A DNA stretch of 64,000 nucleotides, from positions 3,286,001-3,350,000 of the forward strand of contig CP186339.1 in assembly GCA_049347715.1 (NCBI GenBank), read 5' to 3'. Positions 45,377 to 54,169 of this stretch are shown in pieces. The translations under genes were made by a program, and so were the position numbers. This DNA is from Thalassotalea_B piscium_A (GTDB lineage Bacteria; Pseudomonadota; Gammaproteobacteria; Enterobacterales; Alteromonadaceae). Numbering within the stretch: position 1 is the stretch's first letter; every line of letters starts with the position of its first letter. A model generated the notes under the pieces. That model did no database searches. It was not told where the DNA came from and saw only the letters and a list, made by a program, of their open reading frames with translations.

Positions 45377-45550
45377 TTATTTAAACAATCCGGCTTGTCG
45401 ATATGACACGGCTTCTCTCCAACCACCCAACCATTCAGATTTTGCATTGATATTTTGATAAGGACAATTCTCTTTATTTCTTCCACAAAGGCCAGCTTGG
45501 TAACCATTTGAATATGCTCTATCTAAACGATCTCTTTTTTGTCTTCTCAT
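45377..45550 (-). CDS. rmf: Ribosome modulation factor
   Basis: 57 residues, highly basic. The family signature is clear: MRRQKRDRLDRAYSNGYQAG then CGRNKENCPY and SEWLGGWREA. RMF dimerises 70S ribosomes into inactive 100S particles in stationary phase or starvation. GGAG precedes the ATG. Expected regulation by growth rate/(p)ppGpp is from the family; not visible here. Confidence 0.95.
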   Translation of the reverse strand: MRRQKRDRLDRAYSNGYQAGLCGRNKENCPYQNINAKSEWLGGWREAVSYRQAGLFK

Positions 45551-45870
45551 TTATAAATCTCCATAACTCTTTGATAAGTATAGCCTTGATAAACAATTTA
45601 ACAATCGAATAAGAAACCTATTCGATAATTTATTTAAGAACAAATTAGAATATTTTGCAAGCAAGTCTGAAGTAAAAATGAGCGGTTATTGAGTTTTTTT
45701 GTCACTAGTTCACATCGACAATATAGGTTGATTTATAATCTATTTAAAAAACAATTTGTTATTAAAAGTCAATTAAACTTAATGCGCTAAACGTTTTTTT
45801 TTAATAATTATTTGATCTAACATTTTGAGCTAACAATCCACTATTGAGCATTAATTGATTGAAAAAATAA
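45551..45870. other. Intergenic region upstream of rmf
   Basis: AT-rich and without genes. It should hold the rmf promoter; I did not resolve it. No other structure was seen. Confidence 0.4.
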
Positions 45871-46089
45871 TCACTCTTTTAATAACGGTTTTAACATTTC
45901 CTCAAGACCATTTAATTTTATTTCATACATCAAAGCTAATTGCTGACCCAATTTTCCCTCTGGAAACCCTTTACCATGAAACCAAACTAAATAAGGTTCT
46001 GGTAGTTGTAATAACTTACGCCCGGCATATTTGCCAAACGGCATGATTTGATTAATGGTATTAATAAGTTCTTGTTGATTAGAGAGCAT
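45871..46089 (-). CDS. DUF3820 family protein
   Basis: 72 residues. Motif MPFGKYAGRKLLQLPEPYLVWF with GFPEGKLG is the DUF3820 pattern (a family sometimes named after quorum-sensing virulence factors). Function is unknown. It is divergent from the DUF3083 gene. Confidence 0.85.
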   Translation of the reverse strand: MLSNQQELINTINQIMPFGKYAGRKLLQLPEPYLVWFHGKGFPEGKLGQQLALMYEIKLNGLEEMLKPLLKE

Positions 46090-46254
46090 TTAAAGTTACC
46101 TAAGAGTGTTTCTAAAATGATACTAAATTTTCTGCTTTATTTCTGTAAAACATGACTAATTTAAGCGTCTTCAATGACATAATTCTGTCACACGCTGACT
46201 TTATACTTCCCAAAAATGTAACCTTCTTATTCGCAATAATTGCAGGGAAATAAA

Positions 46255-47367
46255 ATGTCAATCGTACGTAAACGCAGTGCGGCACATAAAGCATACATAC
46301 CTAAAGTTGCTCGAGACAATCAGTATATTTTAGCTGAATTTGCTATTTCAGATACGCTAATTGAACAATATAAACATCAGGGTAATACGGCTAACCAGCT
46401 ACCTTATTTTCAACTCTACCAAACCTTGTCCCAACTACTCTTTAGCTTAAGTGAACGTTATGATATTAAAAGTAGCATTTTTGTCGCTAATGACAAATTA
46501 GTACGCGTGAGATACAGCCAAGAAATGCATCAGTGGCAAACAAGTCAGCAAATTTTATTCTATTACGATCCTCAGGCTCATGCTTTACAGAATTCATTTT
46601 TTGATGCCAGTATTCAAGCCAAAAAAATCACCCTACTTTTTCTTGCCACTGGGGATGATATTCGTGTTAATTCAGCGAGTTTTCATAAAAGAGTGATTCA
46701 ATTATTAACTGACTTCAGTCACCAAGTTAAACTCGATGCCAATACATTACGTGTCCGAGACCATCAACACATCACCTATGATATTTTTGCGAAACAAAAA
46801 GGCTGCGTTGGCACTCAAGCTCATAAATTACGCCCGATTCAAACTCGTTATCAAAATCAGCAATTGGAACTACCCAAAGAATGTTCTGCCATTACTTACG
46901 CTGTTGTCAATATTCCTATTAATAATCGCATAACTTCATTAGTGGATATCGACCCTCAGTCAAAAGATCCTTATAACCCTTTATATACTTTTTTAACCGA
47001 TACCTTTTCCCTTGTGGCTAAACATTACAATTTAAATAACGGCGCATTGATAGCCAATGGCTTAGTTCCTATCGTCAGATACAGTTTACATGAAATTGTT
47101 TCTAAAATTGGCGAACTACAAATGCTCGGGTATAACCCAGAGCAAAGCCCTTGTGGGATTGTCAGTAAATGGCGATCTGATGAATTAGTCGATAATATTC
47201 AATTAATTTTTGTCGCTACCAAGGACAGCAACGATGAACATGGTTTTGGTCGTTTTTTAAATCAAATTGAACATGCTATAAAATTAATGGCTACAGAGTT
47301 AATGATAGACCCTAGAATAGATGAGGTGACCGTGAGATTTCATCAACATGTCGCTTATGATTTCTAA
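46255..47367 (+). CDS. DUF3083-like family protein
   Basis: 370 residues from ATG 46255, which has AGGGAAA upstream; the in-frame TTG 15 bases earlier is less likely. No signal peptide, no membrane segment. The protein is a duplication: residues about 20-185 and 205-370 share the pattern AxITYAVVNIPI, SLV or similar, TDxF, VRYSLHE / VRYSQEM and end with RVRDHQHITYDI / TVRFHQHVAYDF. I take it for the DUF3083 family of Alteromonadales; function unknown. Confidence 0.65.
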   Translation: MSIVRKRSAAHKAYIPKVARDNQYILAEFAISDTLIEQYKHQGNTANQLPYFQLYQTLSQLLFSLSERYDIKSSIFVANDKLVRVRYSQEMHQWQTSQQILFYYDPQAHALQNSFFDASIQAKKITLLFLATGDDIRVNSASFHKRVIQLLTDFSHQVKLDANTLRVRDHQHITYDIFAKQKGCVGTQAHKLRPIQTRYQNQQLELPKECSAITYAVVNIPINNRITSLVDIDPQSKDPYNPLYTFLTDTFSLVAKHYNLNNGALIANGLVPIVRYSLHEIVSKIGELQMLGYNPEQSPCGIVSKWRSDELVDNIQLIFVATKDSNDEHGFGRFLNQIEHAIKLMATELMIDPRIDEVTVRFHQHVAYDF

Positions 47368-47385
47368 AAAAGTTTATTGATTAAA

Positions 47386-47407
47386 AAAGGCGCTTTTAAG
47401 CGCCTTT
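47386..47407. terminator. Bidirectional terminator
   Basis: AAAGGCGCTT / AAGCGCCTTT, 10-base stem and 2-base loop, between the convergent DUF3083-like and yajQ genes, with A/T runs on both sides. Confidence 0.85.
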
Positions 47408-47433
47408 AATTATTAATTGCATAAAAAAAGGTA

Positions 47434-47916
47434 TTAATCTCTAAAGTTGGTAAATTGAAACGATTGTTCAAATTCCCCTTCCTTAACTAATTTCATCACA
47501 GCTTGTAAATCATCACGTTTTTTTCCTGTTACCCGTAATTGTTCACCTTGAATAGCCGCTTGTACTTTTAGTTTACTGTCTTTAATCAGCTTAACTACTT
47601 TTTTCGCAACCGGTTGTTCAATGCCTTCTTTAAAAGAAACATTAACAGTACAATTACGTCCTGAAAACTCATAGTTTCCAACTGCCATAGCTTTAGCATC
47701 AATACTACGTTTAGTTAACTGAGAACGGAGCATATCAACAATTTGTTTAACCTGAAAATCACCTTCGGCTTTAATCACCACATTAGGTTTTTTCCATTCT
47801 AAACTGGCTTCTACGCCTCTAAAATCAAAACGTGTTTCTAATTCCCGACTCGCATTATCTGTCGCATTACGTACTTCTTCCAAATTAATTTCAGAAACGA
47901 TATCCATTGAGGGCAT
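47434..47916 (-). CDS. yajQ: YajQ family nucleotide-binding protein
   Basis: 160 residues, cytoplasmic. PSMDIVSEINLEEVRNA, ETRFDFRG and the C-terminal GKKRDDLQAVM are family signatures. YajQ binds cyclic-di-GMP in some bacteria and nucleic acid/GTP in others, so it may be another c-di-GMP effector in this genome, though that has to be shown. A single gene. Confidence 0.95.
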   Translation of the reverse strand: MPSMDIVSEINLEEVRNATDNASRELETRFDFRGVEASLEWKKPNVVIKAEGDFQVKQIVDMLRSQLTKRSIDAKAMAVGNYEFSGRNCTVNVSFKEGIEQPVAKKVVKLIKDSKLKVQAAIQGEQLRVTGKKRDDLQAVMKLVKEGEFEQSFQFTNFRD

Positions 47917-48059
47917 AACATGATCCTAAGCAATAAAATAAAGCTAATTCTATCAAAATCTTTAGCATTGCTAAACCTTATTTATGGTTATAACGAAGGG
48001 AGTGTTGCTTTCAAATTATCATGCTAAAATAGCGGCTTAGTTTTTTAATCCTTTTTAAA

Positions 48060-48416
48060 ATGAATCGATATTACCAATTGCTTATTATTTTAGTGCTATT
48101 TATTGTTAGCATTAGTGCGTATTTTCTTGTTGATGACCTACGTGTCATTATTTCCAGAGGCACTCAAATCGACTCTATTGGTCATTTGACCAGTTTCTTT
48201 TTATTAACTTGGTTATTAAACGGCATCGCAAAATTTCCGTTAATTAATTGTATGCTCACACTCAGTTTCTATGCGGCATTAACCGAATTAGGCCAATACT
48301 ATCTTGGTTTCCGTAATGGCGAAATCAGTGATTTTTTTGCCGATCTAGTTGGTATTGCCCTATTTTCTATTTTGAGATGGGGGTTCATTATTTACCGCCA
48401 GAATAAGCTTCCATGA
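48060..48416 (+). CDS. VanZ-like membrane protein
   Basis: 118 residues with four predicted membrane helices. The family sequence is DSIGHLTSFFLLTWLLNG and ELGQYYLGFRNGEISDFFADLVGIAL. Function unknown outside teicoplanin resistance. It overlaps the panE-like gene by four bases (ATGA). Confidence 0.88.
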   Translation: MNRYYQLLIILVLFIVSISAYFLVDDLRVIISRGTQIDSIGHLTSFFLLTWLLNGIAKFPLINCMLTLSFYAALTELGQYYLGFRNGEISDFFADLVGIALFSILRWGFIIYRQNKLP

Positions 48417-49327
48417 ATATTATCATCGTCGGTCATGGCGCTATCGGTTTGTTATGGTATCGACATTTATCGAAACAACCCAATAACAATGTAGATATGG
48501 TTTGCTCAAAAAACATAAAAACGCCACCAAATCACTTCAATTTTACTGATGTAAATAACGTCTCTGAAACAATCAACCTCACCATTGCTTCAGCTGATTC
48601 AATTAATAAAGCAGAGTTAATTATACTCTGTGTCAAAGCATTTCATGTTGCTGATGCCGTTAAACAGTTGCAATCAGTGATTAATGAACAAGCCATTATA
48701 ATATTATGTCACAACGGTATGGGCGTTACTGAGCAGCTTCCTACTCAAATTATTAACACGCATCCGATTTTAGCTATGTTAATCACACACGGGGCAACAC
48801 TTTCATCTCCTTTTTATGTTCAACATACGGGTATAGGCAAAGCTGACATTGGTTTATTGTCAGGTACATTAGCAGACAAACGTTGCATCTCTTTAACCAG
48901 TCAATTAAATAATGCATTACCTCAAGTGTGTTGGCAGCCAAATATTAAACAGCAACAATGGGAAAAATTAGCCATTAACTGCGTTATAAATCCTATCACC
49001 GCGATTAATAACATAACTAATGGCGACGTTAACCTTGAGCAATTTAGTCAGATCAAACAACAAGCATTGAAAGAGTTAGTCGCGGTTGCTAAAGCAGAAG
49101 GGATTTTCTTAGATAGTGAGCAACTCTTAACCACTATCAATCAGGTTGCTTTACTCACCGCTAATAATAGTTCATCAATGCGCTGTGATATTCTAGCTTC
49201 TCGCCCTAGCGAAATTGATATGATTAATGGTTATATTCATCAACTTGGTCTTAAACATAACCTAACGACACCACAAAACACTTATTTATGGCAACATGTT
49301 AAGGCTTTAGAAAATAAAAAAGCGTAA
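48413..49327 (+). CDS. panE: Ketopantoate reductase (2-dehydropantoate 2-reductase)
   Basis: 304 residues. The NADP-binding VGHGAIGLLWYRHL, the catalytic-site KLAINCVINPITAINNITNG and the C-terminal SSMRCDILASRPSEIDMINGYI fit PanE/ApbA. Role: reduction of ketopantoate in pantothenate (CoA) synthesis. Coupled to the VanZ gene by overlap, perhaps only for convenience. Confidence 0.92.
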   Translation: MNIIIVGHGAIGLLWYRHLSKQPNNNVDMVCSKNIKTPPNHFNFTDVNNVSETINLTIASADSINKAELIILCVKAFHVADAVKQLQSVINEQAIIILCHNGMGVTEQLPTQIINTHPILAMLITHGATLSSPFYVQHTGIGKADIGLLSGTLADKRCISLTSQLNNALPQVCWQPNIKQQQWEKLAINCVINPITAINNITNGDVNLEQFSQIKQQALKELVAVAKAEGIFLDSEQLLTTINQVALLTANNSSSMRCDILASRPSEIDMINGYIHQLGLKHNLTTPQNTYLWQHVKALENKKA

Positions 49328-49352
49328 TATCAAATAATGAGATTACGCTTTA
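49316..49352. terminator. Bidirectional terminator overlapping the panE stop
   Basis: AAAAGCGTAAT / ATTACGCTTT pairs around a 13-base loop; the first arm includes the panE stop codon. It faces the convergent thiI gene. Confidence 0.7.
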
Positions 49353-49373
49353 TCGGGAATGCTAATTAAACCA

Positions 49374-50828
49374 CTATTTACGATAGACTTTCACATTAGA
49401 GAAGCCATTATCAATTAAATATAAGGCTTGAAGCTTACTCATAATTCCTTTATCACAATATAATAAGTACTGCTTAGACTTATCTAAATCACCAAATTGT
49501 GTCGATAATTTATAAAAAGGAATGTGTATAATTTCAACACCTTCAATTTGTAATGGATTGTCATCCTCTTCTTCTGGACTACGAATATCAACAACAATGT
49601 CATTTTTATCAATCTTATCAACTGTATCGACCGCAGTAATTTCAGCCTCAGTTTCTTGACCTATGTCCCGAATATCAAAAACCCGTAACTCATCAATAAC
49701 TTTATCTAAAATTGAAAAATCAAAATTTTCTTCTTCTTTTTCAACTTTGGATAATACCGCTTTTACTGTCGGTTTTTTCGAGATAACACCACAGTATTCA
49801 GGAATTGTTTTAGCAAAATCTTCTGTACCAATTGCTCGCGCGATATCAATAATATCTTGTTTATCGTAAGCCACTAAAGGGCGTAATATTAATGTTTCTG
49901 TCACTCTGTCAATCACATTTAAGTTAGTTAGCGTTTGGCTAGATACTTGACCTAAACTTTCACCTGTAACTAATGATTGAATACCACGAATTTCCGCAAC
50001 TTTTTCCGCAGCACGCATCATCATACGTTTGAGCACAACGCCCATTTGGCCGTTTTCAATTTTCTCTAATATTTCAGCAACGACTGGTTCAAAGTCTACT
50101 GCATAAAATTTAACGCGGTGCGAAGCTCCAAATTTATTCCATAAATAGTAACTAACTTGCTTAACACCTACTTCGTGGGCTGAACCACCTAAGTTGAAAA
50201 AACAATAATGAGTGCGCGAACCTTTCTTAATCATTTGATAACTAGCAACGCCTGAGTCAAAACCACCAGACATCAAAGATAATACATCTTCTTGCGTTGC
50301 TATTGGAAAGCCACCAAGTCCTTTAAAACTATTACTAACAACATTAAGTACATTATTTTTAATTTCTAGTCGAACCGTCACATCCGGTTTTTTTAACTTA
50401 ACTTTCGCACTTTCCACATGTTGATTTAAACCACCACCAACATATTGCTCAACATCTAATGACTTAAACTCGTGTTCGCCAGAACGTTTAGCACGCACAC
50501 AAAAGGTTTTGTTTTCGATGGTTTTTGCATGCACGGCTAAGGTTTTTTCAAAGATATCGTGAAGATCTGTAAATTCCATTTGTTGTACTTCAAGAAATGC
50601 TGGCACACCAGGAATACATTTTAACGTTTCAATAAGAGCCAAACGATTTTCCGGTGTATTATTTTTTGTATTTACTTCAATACTGTCCCAATTTATTCGC
50701 GTAGTTACTTGCTCATCAACCCGACGTAATACATTTTTCACGTTAGATTCTAAGATCTTAGTAAAACGCTTGCGTACCGGACGACTTTTAATGGTGATTT
50801 CAGCTTGTAACTTTACGATAAACTTCAT
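49374..50828 (-). CDS. thiI: tRNA 4-thiouridine sulfurtransferase ThiI with rhodanese domain
   Basis: 484 residues. THUMP domain at about 60-165, PP-loop ATPase with LSLMSGGFDSGVASYQM, the conserved Cys of EYCGVISKKP, and a C-terminal rhodanese domain (about 400-484) with active-site Cys in LLYCDKGIMS. It makes s4U8 in tRNA and supplies sulfur for thiamine in the long, rhodanese-bearing form. Confidence 0.97.
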   Translation of the reverse strand: MKFIVKLQAEITIKSRPVRKRFTKILESNVKNVLRRVDEQVTTRINWDSIEVNTKNNTPENRLALIETLKCIPGVPAFLEVQQMEFTDLHDIFEKTLAVHAKTIENKTFCVRAKRSGEHEFKSLDVEQYVGGGLNQHVESAKVKLKKPDVTVRLEIKNNVLNVVSNSFKGLGGFPIATQEDVLSLMSGGFDSGVASYQMIKKGSRTHYCFFNLGGSAHEVGVKQVSYYLWNKFGASHRVKFYAVDFEPVVAEILEKIENGQMGVVLKRMMMRAAEKVAEIRGIQSLVTGESLGQVSSQTLTNLNVIDRVTETLILRPLVAYDKQDIIDIARAIGTEDFAKTIPEYCGVISKKPTVKAVLSKVEKEEENFDFSILDKVIDELRVFDIRDIGQETEAEITAVDTVDKIDKNDIVVDIRSPEEEDDNPLQIEGVEIIHIPFYKLSTQFGDLDKSKQYLLYCDKGIMSKLQALYLIDNGFSNVKVYRK

Positions 50829-50917
50829 AGTAATTAAGGGATCCAGATAAATTATTGGCGCGGATTATACACGGATACCACTAATTTGGGTATCAGCAAT
50901 TAAGTTCTCTTATTCAA

Positions 50918-50952
50918 ACAAAAAAAGGTTTCATCAAAGAAACCTCTTTATT
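50918..50952 (-). terminator. Terminator of pomAB
   Basis: On the minus strand, AGGTTTC TTTGATG AAACCT followed by TTTTTTTG. It lies about 60 bases past the pomB stop. Confidence 0.8.
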
Positions 50953-51007
50953 GTTAAATTTTACTTATTAATCATAAGATTAAATTTATGTTTTAAAATA
51001 CGATGAT

Positions 51008-51961
51008 TTACTGAGTATCACTAGTAACCGATATGGGGTCAGACTCTTTTGCTTTACCCTGATTAATTGCAATTTCTACTCGACGATTGCGACGACGATT
51101 TAGTGCATTGGTATTAGGCACTAATGGTCGAGTATCAGCATGTCCTACAACTAACATGCGGGTTTGATCAAAATCAGGTACTTTTATCAGTTCATGAGCA
51201 ATCGCAACTGCCCTTTTGCTTGATAAATCCCAATTAGAACTGTAAAGCTCAGAATGAATACCTTCATTATCTGTGTTGCCTGATACTGTAATTTCACCAG
51301 GTATAGTCGTTAATAGCTCACCTATTTTACGAACAATTGGCTTAAACTTTGGTTGCAAAAATGCAGAGCCGGCAGCAAAGGAACCGTTTTCACGAATACG
51401 AATGATCACTTGTTGCCCTAACGACTCAAGTTCTATCGCACCATCTTGTATTTGTTTTTCCATTTCATCGGCTATTTTCTTGGCCAATTCATTCACTTGT
51501 TCTTTAGACGCTTGCTCCAACTCATCTTGTGCTTCCTGCTGGGCTTGAGCTGAATGTGCATCATCAGTACTTTGAGATTGTCCACCTCTTTCTGCACCAC
51601 GTTGTTCTTGCCGTCCACCTGCAGAGGTTTCATCACCCGCTTGAAATTCTAACATTTGCTGCGTCATTTCAACGGTTTGTTGTTGAATTACTTCAATAGG
51701 TGTAGGTTCAGGTTTTCCAGGTCTAAATTCTTGGGCAATAATGCTTGTGCCTTTAGGAATATCTTTAACTTCAATTTTATTTTGTACACCAAAAGCAAAT
51801 TTCATCGAGCCTGCGATTTGCTTAAATTTAAGTACATCCATTTCAGAAAACGACAGTAACAAAACAAAAAAGCACATTAGCAATGACATTAAATCAGCAA
51901 ACGTCCCCATCCACGCAGGCAGTCCTGGAGGTGGGCACTTACATTCTGGAGGATTAGCCAT
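51008..51961 (-). CDS. pomB: Flagellar stator protein PomB (MotB family)
   Basis: 317 residues. One N-terminal membrane helix has the essential Asp23 in GTFADLMSLLMCFFVLLLSF (as D24 of Vibrio PomB). Gln/Glu-rich linker (about 100-160), then the OmpA peptidoglycan-binding domain (about 185-300; SGNTDNEG, VVGHADTRPL). With PomA it forms the sodium-driven stator that powers flagellar rotation. It starts 11 bases after pomA. Confidence 0.95.
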   Translation of the reverse strand: MANPPECKCPPPGLPAWMGTFADLMSLLMCFFVLLLSFSEMDVLKFKQIAGSMKFAFGVQNKIEVKDIPKGTSIIAQEFRPGKPEPTPIEVIQQQTVEMTQQMLEFQAGDETSAGGRQEQRGAERGGQSQSTDDAHSAQAQQEAQDELEQASKEQVNELAKKIADEMEKQIQDGAIELESLGQQVIIRIRENGSFAAGSAFLQPKFKPIVRKIGELLTTIPGEITVSGNTDNEGIHSELYSSNWDLSSKRAVAIAHELIKVPDFDQTRMLVVGHADTRPLVPNTNALNRRRNRRVEIAINQGKAKESDPISVTSDTQ

Positions 51962-51972
51962 AATTACTCTCG

Positions 51973-52737
51973 TTACTCTTCAGTCGTACTTACAACACGT
52001 TTACTTTCCGCTAGATAATTTTTTAACAAGCCTTCAATCACTCGAGGATTTTGTCCGTCTTGAATACCAAGCACTGCATCAAGTATCAATTCCTGATTTA
52101 ATTTTTCTTCAGCCAAACGTAATCGTAATTTATTCGCAATAGGTATTGCGATAACATTAGCTAAAAAAGCACCATATAATGTAGTTAATAGAGCAACGGC
52201 CATCGCCGGACCGATCGCTTTAGGGTCATCCATGTTAGATAACATGGCGACTAAACCGATTAAAGTACCTATCATACCCATGGCTGGAGCGACTTCAGCT
52301 AAAGCCATTAACATACCAATACCTGTCTCATGACGCTCAGAGGTGAGATTAATATCTTTTTGCAAAGTGCCTTTTACAACATCAGCATCATGACCATCAA
52401 CTAACATATCAACACCCTTTTGCATAAAAGCATTGGATATTTCAGCCTCTTCTAACGCCAAAAACCCACCTTTACGGGCGGCATCTGCCATTTCAACTGA
52501 TTTTTCGATAAGCTCATCTGGTTGTTCAATTTTAAACATAAAGGCTTTGCCGATAATTTTACCAATACCGAAAAATTGACCAAAACTATAATTGGATAAC
52601 ACCACAAAGGTAGAACCACAGAAAACTATTAAAATAGATTGGGTATCAATAAACATATTAATGTCACCGCCTAGCACCATTGCCATAACGATAAAACCAA
52701 TAGCCCCCAACATCCCAAGTAGCGTAGCTAAATCCAC
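51973..52737 (-). CDS. pomA: Flagellar stator protein PomA (MotA family)
   Basis: 254 residues with four membrane helices. The proline-rich helix LAEVAPAMGMIGTLIGLVAMLSNM and the conserved GPAMAVALLTTLYGAFLAN are visible. Stator partner of PomB. The ion is probably sodium, judged from similarity to PomA and the marine habitat. Confidence 0.96.
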   Translation of the reverse strand: MDLATLLGMLGAIGFIVMAMVLGGDINMFIDTQSILIVFCGSTFVVLSNYSFGQFFGIGKIIGKAFMFKIEQPDELIEKSVEMADAARKGGFLALEEAEISNAFMQKGVDMLVDGHDADVVKGTLQKDINLTSERHETGIGMLMALAEVAPAMGMIGTLIGLVAMLSNMDDPKAIGPAMAVALLTTLYGAFLANVIAIPIANKLRLRLAEEKLNQELILDAVLGIQDGQNPRVIEGLLKNYLAESKRVVSTTEE

Positions 52738-53016
52738 AAAAAAGTCTCCTCTATACGCTGTTGCAATAACAACCTTTGTTTTGATAATACAATACGGTTT
52801 AGATATACGCGACTATATCTAAGAATAAAAATCTTGTTCTCTTACTATTATCGCCCATATTGTCAATAACTTAACTTAATATTGATATTATTTCTTATTT
52901 TTTACTTTTGTGACTTAATAAAGATATCTTAATGTTACATTGACCCAAGGCGCAAGCTAAGGTAACTTTGCGCTTTATATCCTTCATTCAATCTATATAG
53001 TATCACTCATAATATT

Positions 53017-53262
53017 ATGGCACGAAAAAAATTAGAAAATTTAAGTTTTGAAGAATCGCTAACCGAGCTCGAACAAATTGTTCAAAATTTAGAAGTTGGC
53101 GAACTCAGTTTAGAAGATGCTATGAGTTTTTTTGAACGAGGGCTCAATTTAAGTCAAATCAGCCAAGAAAAACTGCAAGACGCTGAACAAAAAATTCAAA
53201 TGTTAGTCGCCAAAAATGGGCAAGAAACTTTAGCCGATTTTAACGTTGAAGAGAATGAGTAG
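53017..53262 (+). CDS. xseB: Exodeoxyribonuclease VII small subunit
   Basis: 81 residues: LSFEESLTELEQIVQNLEVGELSLEDAM (quoted in part) is the family pattern. Works with XseA in mismatch and recombination repair. First gene of the xseB-ispA-dxs unit; its stop TAG shares its last base with the GTG start of ispA. Confidence 0.96.
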   Translation: MARKKLENLSFEESLTELEQIVQNLEVGELSLEDAMSFFERGLNLSQISQEKLQDAEQKIQMLVAKNGQETLADFNVEENE

Positions 53263-54152
53263 TGACCCAGTTAAGCGACATCGAACAACTCCAAGAACAC
53301 ATTAATAGCTTTCTTACCACTAAACTTGACCAGCTAAAAATTAATGATGCAAATTTACTAGCCGCTATGCGATATGGCCTTTTGATCGGTGGCAAACGTA
53401 TGCGCCCTTACCTCGCTTACATCACAGGTAAAGCACTGAACGTTAATAGTAATGATGCTGATGCCATTGGCGCTGCCATAGAATGTATTCATGCTTATTC
53501 ACTTTTACATGACGATTTACCCGCAATGGATGATGATGACCTTAGACGAGGTAAACCTACTTGTCATAAAGCATTTGATGAAGCAACCGCTATCCTCGCA
53601 GGTGACAGCTTACAAACTTTAGCCTTTGATATTATTGCAAATCATTCATTTTCTGATTATGGAAAAATCAAACAAGTTAAGTTGATTCAACAGTTAGTGA
53701 ATGCCGCTGGGTATCAAGGCATGTGCGGTGGACAAGCAATGGATTTAGCTGCAACAAATAAACACATCAATATCAATGAATTAGAAAAGCTACATGCATT
53801 AAAAACAGGGGCATTACTCGAAGCCTGTGTTTTAATGGTGGCTGAATGCGCAGAAAAAGTCACTAAAGAAGAAAAACAACAACTCGCTATTTATGCACAA
53901 AGTGTTGGCTTAGCTTATCAGGTTAGAGATGATATTATTGATATTACCTCAACTGACGAAGAGCTAGGAAAACCAAGCGGTTCCGACCTTGCAGCCAACA
54001 AAAGTACCTATCCGGCATTACTAGGTTTACAAGGCGCACAAGAAAAAGCTGAGCAGTTATATCAACAAGCACTTCAAGCTTTAGCCCGTTTGCCTTACAA
54101 TACACAACCTTTGTCGCAATTTGCTACTTTTATAATAAAACGTACCAGTTAA
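53262..54152 (+). CDS. ispA: (2E,6E)-farnesyl diphosphate synthase
   Basis: 296 residues from a GTG start overlapping the xseB stop. First Asp-rich motif HDDLPAMDDDDLRRG, second DDIIDITS. Makes C15 prenyl diphosphate for undecaprenyl and quinone tails. Confidence 0.96.
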   Translation: MTQLSDIEQLQEHINSFLTTKLDQLKINDANLLAAMRYGLLIGGKRMRPYLAYITGKALNVNSNDADAIGAAIECIHAYSLLHDDLPAMDDDDLRRGKPTCHKAFDEATAILAGDSLQTLAFDIIANHSFSDYGKIKQVKLIQQLVNAAGYQGMCGGQAMDLAATNKHININELEKLHALKTGALLEACVLMVAECAEKVTKEEKQQLAIYAQSVGLAYQVRDDIIDITSTDEELGKPSGSDLAANKSTYPALLGLQGAQEKAEQLYQQALQALARLPYNTQPLSQFATFIIKRTS

Positions 54153-54169
54153 CCTGGGCTAATAAAACT

